DNA of 64,000 nt from Polyangia bacterium (GTDB lineage Bacteria > Myxococcota_A > Polyangia > Nannocystales > Nannocystaceae), in the NCBI GenBank assembly GCA_030429545.1, contig JAUIFF010000016.1, positions 1 through 64,000 of the forward strand, in the 5' to 3' direction. Positions within the stretch are counted from its first letter, which is position 1. The number at the start of each line of letters is the position of its first letter. Made by a program: the position numbers and the translations under genes. Of the stretch, positions 1 to 7,880 are shown in pieces. Below the pieces are notes generated by a model that had not been told where the DNA came from, did not search any database, and saw only the letters and a list, made by a program, of their open reading frames with translations.

Positions 1-372
1 TTTGTTTGCGACGTAGTTGGCCACGGTATCCTCGTGTCTGGTTTGGTTGTTGATTCAAGTTTTCAGGTGATCACCTAAACAGGTGTCGACGAATTCTTCG
101 TTCTTAGCCACGCCTCCACCGCAGATAACGAATTTCGGCGCTGCTCAAGTAGGCCTGGAGCACTCTCAGTGATTCGCCTAAGTTCCTGTGGAGTAATTCT
201 GAAGCAATCAACGATTTGCTCGAGAGTGGGCTGAAACCGGTCCTGCGGGACGATTTGGAGTTGATGGACCTTGTTTGCGACGAGTTTCGCCACAGATCCT
301 CGTGTCTGCCTTGGTTGTTGATGCAAGTTTTGAGTCTTCACTTGAACAAATGTTCGACGAATTCTGCGCTCT
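1..372. repeat. Diverged direct repeat at the left edge
   Basis: The stretch from about 2 to 105 aligns with about 269 to 372, sharing runs such as TTGTTTGCGACG and GTCGACGAATTC/TTCGACGAATTC. The second copy spans the 3' end of the 67-residue gene and the 5' part of the 88-residue gene on the minus strand. The first copy would be the same junction one step further downstream, but its reading frame is interrupted soon after the candidate start. This looks like tandem duplication followed by decay. The array may continue beyond the window. Confidence 0.6.
75..341 (-). CDS. Hypothetical small protein, possible helical DNA-binding type
   Basis: An 88-residue product from a GTG start. The start overlaps the stop of the upstream 67-residue gene by four bases (GTGA), which suggests translational coupling. 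I do not recognise the family. Residues about 38-80 are predicted helical with an evenly spaced Leu/Ile pattern that could be a small helix-turn-helix, but there is no diagnostic motif. It is the last complete gene of a leftward operon. Its N-terminal coding sequence is partly repeated further left, so it belongs to a small tandem family. The coding status rests on the overlap and the paralogous repeat; function is unknown. Confidence 0.4.
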   Translation of the reverse strand: MKTQNLHQQPRQTRGSVAKLVANKVHQLQIVPQDRFQPTLEQIVDCFRITPQELRRITESAPGLLEQRRNSLSAVEAWLRTKNSSTPV

Positions 373-541
373 CAGCTGCGATCCCGCCGTAGAAGAGGTA
401 CGTTGCTGGAACGAATGGGTGGGAGCATTTGCGCTTGATCTCTTTGTTTCGCGTCTCGATGACGTAATCGAGAATCTCCACCCAGTCGTCGGTGCCACGG
501 TCGAACTGGCGTTGCGGTGTTGGTTTGAGGAATCGCTCCAT
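338..541 (-). CDS. Hypothetical 67-residue protein
   Basis: A 67-residue charged protein starting at ATG 541, with the stop overlapping the next start (GTGA). No signal peptide, membrane segment or known motif is visible. The 3' end resembles the 3' end of the following 88-residue gene at DNA level, which is part of the diverged repeat at the left edge. It sits about 100 bp after the 66-residue gene in the same orientation and may be in the same transcript. The two small downstream genes would be translated together. Function is unknown. Confidence 0.4.
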   Translation of the reverse strand: MERFLKPTPQRQFDRGTDDWVEILDYVIETRNKEIKRKCSHPFVPATYLFYGGIAAESAEFVEHLFK

Positions 542-602
542 GTCTGGCTCCTAGTTTACTTGCTGATGCATTTTCTTGGGCATCTGGGACACACGTCCCC
601 CG

Positions 603-620
603 ACCCACGCACGCGTGGGT
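603..620. promoter_or_regulatory. Perfect inverted repeat between two small genes
   Basis: ACCCACGC and GCGTGGGT are separated by two bases in the gap 542-641. There is no T-run on either side, so it is not a convincing intrinsic terminator. It could be an operator or an RNA hairpin that trims the operon transcript. The rest of this 100-bp gap shows nothing else. Confidence 0.35.
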
Positions 621-641
621 GTGTTGACGTGACCCCGTCGG

Positions 642-842
642 CTAACTGTCAGTTGATTCGGGTAGCAGGTTTTGAAAGATGGTCCACTCGACCAAGAGGA
701 TGTCCCCGGGTGCTGTCCGGTGATCGAGCTGCGTGATTGGTACTTCGATTTTGATGTCGTGCCCTTCGGGTGTACATGCATGCACAAGTGCGACCGGGGC
801 ATCACCCGCGAGTATTCGCTGGATGCGGGCGGCGACCTTCAT
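642..842 (-). CDS. Small hypothetical protein, translationally coupled
   Basis: A 66-residue protein whose ATG (842) overlaps the TGA of the upstream coiled-coil membrane gene in the arrangement ATGA. That overlap selects this start over the longer upstream reading, which would run through the neighbouring gene in another frame. The protein is soluble, with alternating hydrophobic residues typical of a small beta-rich fold, and has no recognisable motif. It is the third gene of the leftward operon starting at 3264. The family is not recognised; the coupling suggests that it works with the membrane protein before it. Confidence 0.5.
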   Translation of the reverse strand: MKVAARIQRILAGDAPVALVHACTPEGHDIKIEVPITQLDHRTAPGDILLVEWTIFQNLLPESTDS

Positions 843-1486
843 GGCGAGCGGTGCCACCCGGGAAAGGCGTTGAAAAAGGTAAACGCGACCGCGCCGACAC
901 CGAGACCGGCCCCACCCCCGACCATGACGTAGCGGACGCCCTTGGGCAGGGTTTTGTTGCTGACGGCGTACATGGCCGAGGCTGTCCCAGCGAGCAGGAC
1001 CCAGGGAATCGACCAGTTGAACCTTCGTTGTAGGTACATCCCGCCGACGGAAGCGACGGCCCCGATCCCAAGCAGAATCAAAAACTCGCGCCACGTGGCC
1101 TCCTCAATCTCGGCGATCTTGGTTTCGGCACGCATCAGCCGAGCTTCATGCTCCTCGTTGAGGCGTTCGTTCTCAGCATTGCGCTCACCGGCAGCTTTGA
1201 GCCGGGCTTCAGTCTCGGCGAGGGAGTCCTCGGCAGACTTGCGTTTGGCCTCGATTTCTTCGGTATGCGACCGCTGGGTGGCGAGTTGCTGTTCGAACTC
1301 CGTGGTGCGTGCTCTCTGGCTAGCGAGCCGCTCCTCAAACTCCGCCTGGGTGCGCTCGAGTTGCTGTTCGAGGTCGGCATGCGAGGCGTTGGCTTTGTGC
1401 AAGATCGCCTGTTCTAAATTTGCAAATGCATCTACTGGATCCATCGGTGTGCTCCCGTTGGCGAGGTGGAGGTTGGTTGCGCCCAT
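839..1486 (-). CDS. Coiled-coil membrane protein
   Basis: A 215-residue protein. Residues about 20-130 are a long Glu/Arg/Ala-rich coiled coil with heptads. Residues about 135-200 contain two or three hydrophobic segments, including a Gly-rich hairpin, so the protein should be anchored in the membrane by its C-terminal part. Its start overlaps the previous stop as TGATG, and its own stop overlaps the next start as ATGA. The layout (coiled coil then membrane tail) resembles the double-HTH protein at 19041-19874, though the sequences differ. I do not recognise the family. It could organise a complex at the membrane for the adjacent large disordered protein. Confidence 0.6.
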   Translation of the reverse strand: MGATNLHLANGSTPMDPVDAFANLEQAILHKANASHADLEQQLERTQAEFEERLASQRARTTEFEQQLATQRSHTEEIEAKRKSAEDSLAETEARLKAAGERNAENERLNEEHEARLMRAETKIAEIEEATWREFLILLGIGAVASVGGMYLQRRFNWSIPWVLLAGTASAMYAVSNKTLPKGVRYVMVGGGAGLGVGAVAFTFFNAFPGWHRSP

Positions 1487-3264
1487 CAGTTGGGACTCCC
1501 GTCGGCGAAACGTTGAAGAAGTTTGATGCCCACGCCGACGAGTCGGTTGACATCGATCTGACTCATATCGACCATCCCGGGCTGACGGGCGCTGTGGGCT
1601 TCGTGAAGCTGGGCTTCGACCCGGCCTACCCGCGCAAGAGCTTCGTCGAGCTTGGCCTGGGCAGCGTCGCGTCCGTGCTTGAACTCCGCGAGAAGTGCAA
1701 AATGGGCTTCGTCACGGCTTTTTTGGGAATCCTTGACCAAGCCTAGCAGGAGTTCGACTTCCCCTGTCGAGCGCTTGGGCTCAGCCACGCTACTGGTCGT
1801 TGGGACAGGTTTTGGTTGGGTACGGGGCGGCAGGTTGCCAGGCTCGATCTTACCCCTATCCCGTTTTTTGACCCGAAACGACGGCCTGGGGAGGTCCCAC
1901 CTGTTGCGCTTCGGTTCGGCTTGACAGGCCTGTGATTCGCATTGGCTGAATCGAACTTCGGGTTGATACGCTGGCCGCCCGTCTTGCCCGCAAGGCCCAG
2001 AGTGGCCTCTGGGAGTGCCCACCTGGCCTCGCTGGTCCTCACCGACGTGGGTCCACTCATCGTGCCCGCAAGGCTCCTGCTGGCTCCTGTGTGCGCCTAC
2101 CTGGCTTCTCGGACTCTCGTAGTTGGCGCGCACGTGTCCGTCATGTCGGCAAGCCTCCTGTTGGTACCTGTGTGCGCCTTCCTGATCTCTTGGGTTCTCG
2201 CAGTTGACTCGAACCTCTTGAGACCTGTCCCATTCGGCATGTCCTCGAGTTGGAGGTTCACGGAACTGCACGTCGGTGGTCTTATCCTGGTCGCTTTGCG
2301 ACCGCTGAACCTGGTGTGTCGCGTTCGCGTGTGAATGTGACGGAGCCGGGCCCTGTACCTCAATCCCGAGTGATCTCGCGTGAGATTCGGACTCGGCGAT
2401 CCGCTCTGGACCGTGGCACTCTTTCGCCGTTGACGGCACAGGGCCCGTTTCGGCTCCTGATTGCACTTGAGGCAGAACTGTGGGGACAGCTTGCTGCTCG
2501 AATTGAGGCACACGAGCAACCGGCTCGGCGGTAGTAGATTCATCACTGCTCTTCGCAACGCGGTCGGGCACAGCAGCGAGCTGCTCTCCCACCGACGACT
2601 CCCAACCGGGCCGCAACGTTGTGTGCGTCGGGCTCGCGGGGTTGTCGTCTTCACGTGGGACGACCAACGAGAGAAGCCGCCGTACCGATTTCTTCGGCCC
2701 CGCACTCAAGTGGGCCTCTTGGATCTGTAGGCCGCGCGGTAGGTAAGCCGGGCTTGAAAAGGAGGGGAGCGCTAGCTTGCTAACCTCTAAAGGTCGGAGG
2801 TTGCTTGCGGCTACTGACAACGGGGTTTGAGCCGGTTTCACACGAGGACGCGAATGGGCTGCTTCGAGATTGGCGAGCCTAGCCGCCTGTTCCTCTATGA
2901 TCTTCTGCTGGGCCGCAATCTGCTGCTCGAAGCGCGTGACGAGTTCCTGAAGCCTCTGTAGTTCGGCCTGTTGTGAGGTACTCGGAGTCATCGGTTCGGC
3001 TTTCACTTCCACTTTTGGGATATCAGTTACGGTTTCTACTTCTTGGGGCTTTGCGTAAACGATGCGTCCTTGCACAACGATGCCCTCGCCCGGTTTTGTG
3101 AACTTTTTGTAGTAGCGGAGCGGAACTTCCGCCAAGTACGTAATCTTTCGGACGGTGTCTCCCACCCAACATTCCCCATTACTTCTGAACACATTACAAA
3201 CATGTCCATCCACTACACTATTGGTCTGAAGGTTACGGCCGCGTTCGTCAAGGGGTGTCGACAT
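1486..3264 (-). CDS. Large disordered coiled-coil protein of unknown function
   Basis: A 592-residue protein, first gene of a leftward operon. A conserved-looking N-terminal region (about residues 10-75, many Val/Tyr/Lys, possibly a small beta domain) is followed by a short coiled coil (about 100-140). Then comes a long, low-complexity central region rich in Gln, Arg, His, Pro and Ser with imperfect repeats (about 330-440), and a C-terminal coiled coil (about 500-560). The start at 3264 is supported by a GGAG ribosome binding site six bases upstream. No enzymatic motif is visible. The location beside a recombinase and an iteron-like array suggests element cargo. Confidence 0.6.
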   Translation of the reverse strand: MSTPLDERGRNLQTNSVVDGHVCNVFRSNGECWVGDTVRKITYLAEVPLRYYKKFTKPGEGIVVQGRIVYAKPQEVETVTDIPKVEVKAEPMTPSTSQQAELQRLQELVTRFEQQIAAQQKIIEEQAARLANLEAAHSRPRVKPAQTPLSVAASNLRPLEVSKLALPSFSSPAYLPRGLQIQEAHLSAGPKKSVRRLLSLVVPREDDNPASPTHTTLRPGWESSVGEQLAAVPDRVAKSSDESTTAEPVARVPQFEQQAVPTVLPQVQSGAETGPVPSTAKECHGPERIAESESHARSLGIEVQGPAPSHSHANATHQVQRSQSDQDKTTDVQFREPPTRGHAEWDRSQEVRVNCENPRDQEGAHRYQQEACRHDGHVRANYESPRSQVGAHRSQQEPCGHDEWTHVGEDQRGQVGTPRGHSGPCGQDGRPAYQPEVRFSQCESQACQAEPKRNRWDLPRPSFRVKKRDRGKIEPGNLPPRTQPKPVPTTSSVAEPKRSTGEVELLLGLVKDSQKSRDEAHFALLAEFKHGRDAAQAKLDEALARVGRVEAQLHEAHSARQPGMVDMSQIDVNRLVGVGIKLLQRFADGSPN

Positions 3265-3328
3265 AATTTCTCCGAATTATTTTTGATTGTATAAATCCAC
3301 GCAGGATTTAATTGATTATACAAATGTG
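3265..3328 (-). promoter_or_regulatory. AT-rich promoter region with a 14-bp direct repeat
   Basis: This short AT-rich stretch precedes the five-gene leftward operon. The motif TTGATTRTAYAAAT occurs twice, at 3283-3296 and 3312-3325, about three helical turns apart (29 bp). The overlapping TATACAAT on the minus strand is a possible -10 box. The paired sites look like an operator for a repressor or activator, but no regulator gene can be assigned. Confidence 0.45.
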
Positions 3329-3803
3329 ACATTGCCGGACTAACCGCGCACGTCCCACTGCCATCGCCGGACTAACCGCGCACGTCCAACTGCCATCGCC
3401 GGACTAACCGCGCAGGCCTCACTGTCATCGGCCGACAAACCGCGCACGTCCCACTGCCATCGGCCGACAAACCGCGCACAACTTATGCCATTGCCGGACA
3501 AAACGCGCACACCTTTGTGCCATCGGCCGACAAACCGCGCACAGCTTGTGCCATTGCCGGACAAACCGCGCACTTCCCACTGCCATCGCCGGACAAACCG
3601 CGCACGACTTGTGCCATTGCCCGACAAACCGCGCACGCCCTTGTGCCATCGCCGGACTAACCGCGCACGCCCTTGTGCCATCGCCGGACTAACCGCGCAG
3701 CTGCCTGTGTCTCCGATGGACAAGCTGCTCAGGTACCGGTGCCATTGCCCGACAAACCGCGCACAGTCATTGCCATCGCCCGACAAGTCGCGCATCAAAT
3801 GTG
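3329..3803. repeat. Iteron-like tandem array, 14 units of 31-32 bp
   Basis: Units begin at 3329, 3361, 3393, 3425, 3457, 3488, 3520, 3551, 3583, 3614, 3646, 3678, 3742 and 3773. Each unit has a conserved core of about 22 bp (CCATYGCCSGACWAACCGCG plus CAC) and a variable tail of 8-9 bp that mostly ends in TG. The unit at 3678 has a 32-bp insertion. A constant core with a phased variable tail looks like protein-binding iterons rather than a coding or CRISPR repeat. The minus-strand open frame across it is just the repeat read in phase. Confidence 0.85.
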
Positions 3804-3836
3804 CTTCTCGGTCCTCCTGCTGTGTCGGCATTGATG

Positions 3837-4316
3837 CTAGAGCTGCTTCGACGACCGCCGCAACGACAGTTGCTTTCGACACACAACCGCTACTCGGCAA
3901 ACTGTGTGCAATTTCGACTCTCCATCGGAGGTGGCCATCCTCTTGAGGTACCCGAACTCCGGAGAGGTCGGCTTTATCGCCGCGACCTCGCTCATTAAGA
4001 TCCACTGAAACGCAGCGGAGTCTTTAATTCTCTGCTCTTCCCACCAAAGCTCCAAGTTTGCCAACTCCAGGAGCTTGAGAACGTTGGAGATGAGCGGGTC
4101 AAACTCGGCCAACTCAGCGAGCTCCAAGTCTTGCCATCGAAATCTTGTCCTCGTTGAGATCTCTGCATCAATACGCTGGACGTCGATGCGACCACTGCGA
4201 AGTAGAAGGACGATAGGTTCGAGGATCTCATGGGGGTACATTGCTTTAAAACGGTGAGGCACACTCGGGCCCGATGTAAACCAGTGGACCCAAAACCCCA
4301 CCACTGTCCCGAGCAC
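3837..4316 (-). CDS. Hypothetical protein
   Basis: A 159-residue open frame; an internal ATG at 4241 gives a more plausible 134-residue protein lacking the odd N-terminus. The central part is rich in Leu and Glu and predicted helical. No motif, signal peptide or membrane segment is evident. It lies between the recombinase (4409-5728, same strand) and the repeat array, with no clear ribosome binding site. It could be a small cargo or repeat-binding protein of the same element, but that is position-based guesswork. Coding potential is moderate. Confidence 0.4.
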   Translation of the reverse strand: MLGTVVGFWVHWFTSGPSVPHRFKAMYPHEILEPIVLLLRSGRIDVQRIDAEISTRTRFRWQDLELAELAEFDPLISNVLKLLELANLELWWEEQRIKDSAAFQWILMSEVAAIKPTSPEFGYLKRMATSDGESKLHTVCRVAVVCRKQLSLRRSSKQL

Positions 4317-4408
4317 CCCCCAGCCCCGTATGTCACTCTCCTACGGTTGCGTAGGTGTCCTACGATTTCACCGAATTGACGACCATACGTTTCGCCCGAC
4401 GAATATGC

Positions 4409-5728
4409 TCACTTGGAAGCACTGCGTTTTCGTGACGATTTCTTATTTCGCGCAGTTTTCTTGCGGCGGGGTTTCGCCACCACACGTGCCCGTGTGATCT
4501 CCAAACGATTCGCACCTTCGCGCGCGCCTTTCAAACTCCCGTGGATATACCGAAGCGTTGACTGCATCGACGAGTGGCCAAGCAATCGCTGGATATGCGA
4601 AATCGGCAGGCCCTGTTCTTCGAGCAAGGTTGCGTAGGTGTGGCGAATGCTATGGAGCGTTGGCAGCGAGCCATCGACGGTGCGAATCCCGTGTTTGTCG
4701 ACGAGCTTGACGAGGAACAACCGCAACGTGCTGTACTTGATCGGAATGGATGGGTCCCGGCGATTTGGGAAGTAGTAACCGCCGCCTTCGGGATGGATCG
4801 AGCGTAGGAAACTTACTGTGTAGTCCGACATCGGGATCTTTTTGATCTGGTCGAATTTCCGCCTCTTGGTGATCAACTTTTCGCGGTAGTTGACTTCTCG
4901 TGTATGTAGCTCCGCTCCCGAGAGCGCGCGTTCGCCAGTGTTTAATATTGCGATTACTGCTCGGGCATATGGATTTTGCGCATCGTCTTTTAATATGTCC
5001 TCGAGGGCATTGACCATCTTCAGCACGCTCGTCTCTTCCATCGGCTGGCGCTGCTTGGGTGCTGTGAAGCTGATCTTGAATGATGGCAGGCTCTGGATAA
5101 GCCCCTGCTCTTCGCCCAGGCGTAGGAGTCGGATCAGTTTCTTTGTTGCCTCGGCACCGTAGTGCGGCGCGGTATCGAGGAAAGTTTGGTACCACTTGGC
5201 CAGGTCGGCGGTTTGGATCTGGTCGATGGGTGTGTCGCTCCATTTCGGGAGTATCCGGGCATTGAACAGACACTTGATGTTGCGCTGCGTACCGGGCTTC
5301 ACACTCGCAATCCAGCCGGGGCCTATCCGTTCCCACAGCTGCGCGACCGTCATGGCGGGCTCGGGCTCCGGCTCCGGCTCGCCGCGGACGAGGGTCAGCA
5401 GCTCGTCGATCCTCGGGTCGGTAGTGGCAACTTGCGCCGGAGGCACCTGCAAAACTGGTGCGGGAGTCAAGTTCGGAGTGCCTGCGGCCTTGTGCTCAAT
5501 TTCCCAAATTCGCACTGCCGCTAGCTTTCGCGCTTCGCGTACAGAGAGTTCATGATGTGTCCCAAGGCGCAGGCGATGTTCCTTGCCACCGACCACCCGG
5601 CGGACGAAGAAGACCACACGACGGGTCTTCGGTGACTTGCGCACACCGAACCCTGTCAGCAAATCGCACATGATCGAACCGCCAGGTCGCAGCCGTCTCA
5701 CGGCGTTCTCTGTGATCCGCTTTTTCAC
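4409..5728 (-). CDS. Tyrosine recombinase/integrase, third paralogue
   Basis: A 439-residue site-specific recombinase. The N-terminal arm-binding-like region (residues 1-80) resembles that of the two recombinases at 6342 and 17133. A core-binding domain covers about 135-235 and the catalytic domain about 250-410. Visible catalytic positions are Arg in NTGERALSG, Lys in ITKRRK, His-x-x-Arg in HSIRHTYA, His in LLGHSS and the nucleophile Tyr in LRYIHG. The tail is very Lys/Arg-rich. It is clearly diverged from the other two and points away from them, so it probably belongs to a separate element that extends leftward. Its attachment site was not found. Confidence 0.9.
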   Translation of the reverse strand: MKKRITENAVRRLRPGGSIMCDLLTGFGVRKSPKTRRVVFFVRRVVGGKEHRLRLGTHHELSVREARKLAAVRIWEIEHKAAGTPNLTPAPVLQVPPAQVATTDPRIDELLTLVRGEPEPEPEPAMTVAQLWERIGPGWIASVKPGTQRNIKCLFNARILPKWSDTPIDQIQTADLAKWYQTFLDTAPHYGAEATKKLIRLLRLGEEQGLIQSLPSFKISFTAPKQRQPMEETSVLKMVNALEDILKDDAQNPYARAVIAILNTGERALSGAELHTREVNYREKLITKRRKFDQIKKIPMSDYTVSFLRSIHPEGGGYYFPNRRDPSIPIKYSTLRLFLVKLVDKHGIRTVDGSLPTLHSIRHTYATLLEEQGLPISHIQRLLGHSSMQSTLRYIHGSLKGAREGANRLEITRARVVAKPRRKKTARNKKSSRKRSASK

Positions 5729-5975
5729 GCCTCGATCTTGACCAAAAAATCGACCATTATCAAGCTCAAATCCATGCTGCTCGAAGAGACAGATATTCCA
5801 ATAAACCCGGGTTTCTAGGCAACTTCGCGCAGTTCCCAGTTTTGACGAAAATCATGTATAGACATTTTTATTCTCGACGACCGCTCACAATTGCCCAAGC
5901 GGCCCCGCAGCCAACACGCTAGCTGTGCTAGTTATTGACACGGAGCTATGATTCAATCGAGTCGGTTGGTTCAAC
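5729..5975. other. Divergent intergenic region upstream of recombinase and lipoprotein
   Basis: This 247-bp stretch lies between the leftward recombinase and the rightward lipoprotein. It holds an inverted repeat CTAGC-TGT-GCTAG at 5919-5931 and a TTGACA at 5935-5940 without a matching -10 box at the usual spacing. No gene is seen. The attachment site of the leftward element may lie here, but I could not identify one by eye. Confidence 0.4.
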
Positions 5976-6203
5976 ATGTCGCGTCTACTGCCTTCAACTA
6001 TATTTTCACTGCTCGCGTTTCTCGGCCTTTCTTCAACCATGTCCTGTGGGTCAGGTAGCGAAGGAGATACCGAGTCGGGTACGACAACCGCAGGTATCCC
6101 AACAACCGCAGGGCCCCTCACGACCACAACGGAGACCGGAACCGAGTCTGAGACCATCGCCGAAACTGCTGACTCCGGCACTGAAACCCAGGGTAGCTCC
6201 GGC

Positions 6204-6227
6204 GATGGCGATGGCGATGGCGATGGT
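6204..6227 (+). repeat. GATGGC hexanucleotide run, left insertion point
   Basis: Four in-frame GATGGC/GATGGT units encode the Asp-Gly linker of the interrupted lipoprotein. The run ends directly at the element core. The same repeat is found between the two elements and at the far right junction. Confidence 0.9.
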
Positions 6228-6233
6228 CGCGAC
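6226..6233. other. attL core of element 1
   Basis: GTCGCGAC inside the 14-bp perfect palindrome ATGGTCGCGACCAT (6223-6236). Left of it is lipoprotein GATGGC DNA; right of it is the element-end sequence shared with 17025 onward. The exact crossover point within the core cannot be read. Confidence 0.75.
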
Positions 6234-6341
6234 CATTGCGCGAACACCCCAAAAGAACCGATTTCTATGGGGTTTTACTAAAGATTCGTTCCCGGTTTTC
6301 GAGACTTTTCTTGGACAATTTTTACGTATGGTTTTTGAGCA

Positions 6342-7610
6342 ATGGCGCGTACGAAGTCTATCACCGAACATCTTGTATCTGCACTGAAACCGGGTGAGCA
6401 TTTCATGTCTGGCCGCGTGACTGGGTTTGGAGTCCACCGCACGCCCAAGCGCGGGGCTGTTGTGTTTTTCGTCCGCAAGGTCGTCGACGGGCGTGACTAT
6501 CGGCGGACCGTGGGCCGGCATCCGGCGATGTCGGTCAAACAGGCTCGTGTCGCTGCTATTTCTGAACTCGCTAGCCTTGGAAATCCCGCCGCAGTCGCCC
6601 CCCAACCGACTTCGACTCGTTTACCGGCCGCGCCCCCGGTGAGCGTGAAACACCTGTCGTCGTCGGATCTAGCCGCCCAGCTTGCCCGTATCGAGCAGCG
6701 TCTGTTGACGCTGCAGCCCGAAGAGGCACCGGCCACTAACCCGATCACGTTTGCCGAAGTCGTCGAGCAACTCGACGCGGTTTACTTCGCTGACAAGGCG
6801 ACCTCGACAGAGAAGACCTATCGCAACTACCTCGCCAACGTGTTGCTGCCCGAGTGGGGCGAGATTCCGGTCGAGGAGATTTCGACCGACGACGTCGAGG
6901 ACTGGTTTTTCAACTACGTGGGCGTGAACGGGGGTAAGCCCACGCAGCCGTACAAAATCTTCAAAAGCATTCTCAATCTCGCGCTTCGTCGCAAGCTGGT
7001 CGCCAAGATTCCGCGCTCGACGATCACCCAGGCCAACCAAACCGAGCGCGGCGAGGCCCTGTCTCATCGGGCATATAAGCGGGTGGTGTCGTTTCTCAAA
7101 CGGAAGATCCAAAGCGACCCGCAGACGCAGGACTACGCATTACTTGTCTGTGCAACGACTGGCGAGCGCTCGCACTCTCTGTGTACGCTGCACTCGAGCG
7201 AGATCGATTTTCGGACCCGCGAGGTGACGAAAAAACGCAAGGGCGGGAAGGTCGAGGCGCTGCCGTATGGCAAGGAGGCCATCAAAATTCTCAAGCAGAT
7301 CCGGCCGAAAGCGCCGGGGTACTTCTTCCCGCATCAGTACATCCCAGGGCATCACCTGAGCAGTCCGAGCTTGCGGCGGTATTTCCAGGCGCTTTGTAAG
7401 AAGCTCAAAATTACGTTGCCGAGCGGGAAGATGCCGGTGGTGCACAGTCTGCGGCATTCGTTTGTGTCGGAGCTGGCGCGGCTGGGGGTGAAGCCGACGA
7501 CGATTCAGCTGCTGGCTGGGCATTCGGATTTGCAGACTACGTTGCGGTATCTGCATGGGGATAAGGAGCTTGCTCGGCGGGAGGCGGATCGGTTGGTGCT
7601 TGGGGGATAG
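6342..7610 (+). CDS. Tyrosine recombinase of element 1
   Basis: A 422-residue integrase-family protein. N-terminal region 1-80 (arm-binding-like, DUF4102-like layout), Pro/Ala linker, core-binding domain about 145-235, catalytic domain about 245-415. Catalytic residues visible: Arg in TTGERSHS, Lys in TKKRKGGK, HSLRHSF, LLAGHSD and Tyr in LRYLHGD. It is about 97% identical to the protein at 17133-18401 (roughly 13 differences by eye). The start is 108 bp inside the attL core in both copies. Its C-terminal coding region also recurs as two fragments at 8729 and 10864. I infer that it catalyses integration into and excision from the GATGGC tract. Confidence 0.93.
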   Translation: MARTKSITEHLVSALKPGEHFMSGRVTGFGVHRTPKRGAVVFFVRKVVDGRDYRRTVGRHPAMSVKQARVAAISELASLGNPAAVAPQPTSTRLPAAPPVSVKHLSSSDLAAQLARIEQRLLTLQPEEAPATNPITFAEVVEQLDAVYFADKATSTEKTYRNYLANVLLPEWGEIPVEEISTDDVEDWFFNYVGVNGGKPTQPYKIFKSILNLALRRKLVAKIPRSTITQANQTERGEALSHRAYKRVVSFLKRKIQSDPQTQDYALLVCATTGERSHSLCTLHSSEIDFRTREVTKKRKGGKVEALPYGKEAIKILKQIRPKAPGYFFPHQYIPGHHLSSPSLRRYFQALCKKLKITLPSGKMPVVHSLRHSFVSELARLGVKPTTIQLLAGHSDLQTTLRYLHGDKELARREADRLVLGG

Positions 7611-7700
7611 AGCAATGTCGGCTATACCAACTGGCGACGTCCGTATTGAGGCCGCCAATCGTTTCCCCTTGCGCGGTTCTTTCTGATCGAGCAAGTTCTT

Positions 7701-7880
7701 CTAGTAATAATAATCCGTTCCGCAACCCGGGCAGATGTCGAAGTCATGCTTTGCGCCACACTTACTACAAGTTTCAAAGTCTTCAACGATCTTTACCAAG
7801 AAGACCATAAAACTATAGATAGCTCCTACCACTGAGAGTACAACACCAACAACCAACGTTATGATTATGGTGAAATCCAC
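7701..7880 (-). CDS. Small membrane protein with C-terminal zinc ribbon
   Basis: A 59-residue protein from a GTG start at 7880 with AAGGAA about ten bases upstream. Residues 4-30 form one long hydrophobic membrane helix. Residues 38-53 carry two CxxC pairs (CSKC and CPGC) spaced as in a zinc ribbon. The topology would be an N-terminal membrane anchor with a small metal-binding head. It lies just after the recombinase on the opposite strand in an AT-richer cargo zone. It could be a sensor or a small partner of another membrane protein; no family is recognised. Confidence 0.6.
   Translation of the reverse strand: MDFTIIITLVVGVVLSVVGAIYSFMVFLVKIVEDFETCSKCGAKHDFDICPGCGTDYYY

Larger units (their letters stand above)
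5976..6281 (+). pseudogene. Beta-propeller lipoprotein gene, 5' half (interrupted)
   Basis: Encodes a lipoprotein signal (hydrophobic residues 7-22, then Ser-Cys-Gly, with a weak lipobox ending TMSC), a Thr/Glu/Ser/Gly linker and an Asp-Gly run written as GATGGC repeats (6204-6227). Homology to a lipoprotein stops at 6226, where the GTCGCGAC core of the inserted element begins; the frame then runs 17 codons into element DNA before a stop. The matching remainder, in the same codon phase (GAC at 6231 and at 40182), is at 40182-41372. Joined, they would give about 480 residues. As it stands the product is a short lipopeptide-like protein without its propeller. Confidence 0.85.

Noticed and set aside
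3329..3803. CRISPR array
   Set aside because: The variable parts are only 8-9 bp and the cores vary between units; no cas gene is nearby.
3340..4005. 221-residue repetitive protein on the minus strand
   Set aside because: The frame is the tandem repeat read in phase; there is no ribosome binding site and composition is Arg/Gly/Cys low complexity.
6204..6236. tRNA gene as integration target
   Set aside because: No tRNA-like sequence is present at any of the four junctions; the target is the lipoprotein linker.
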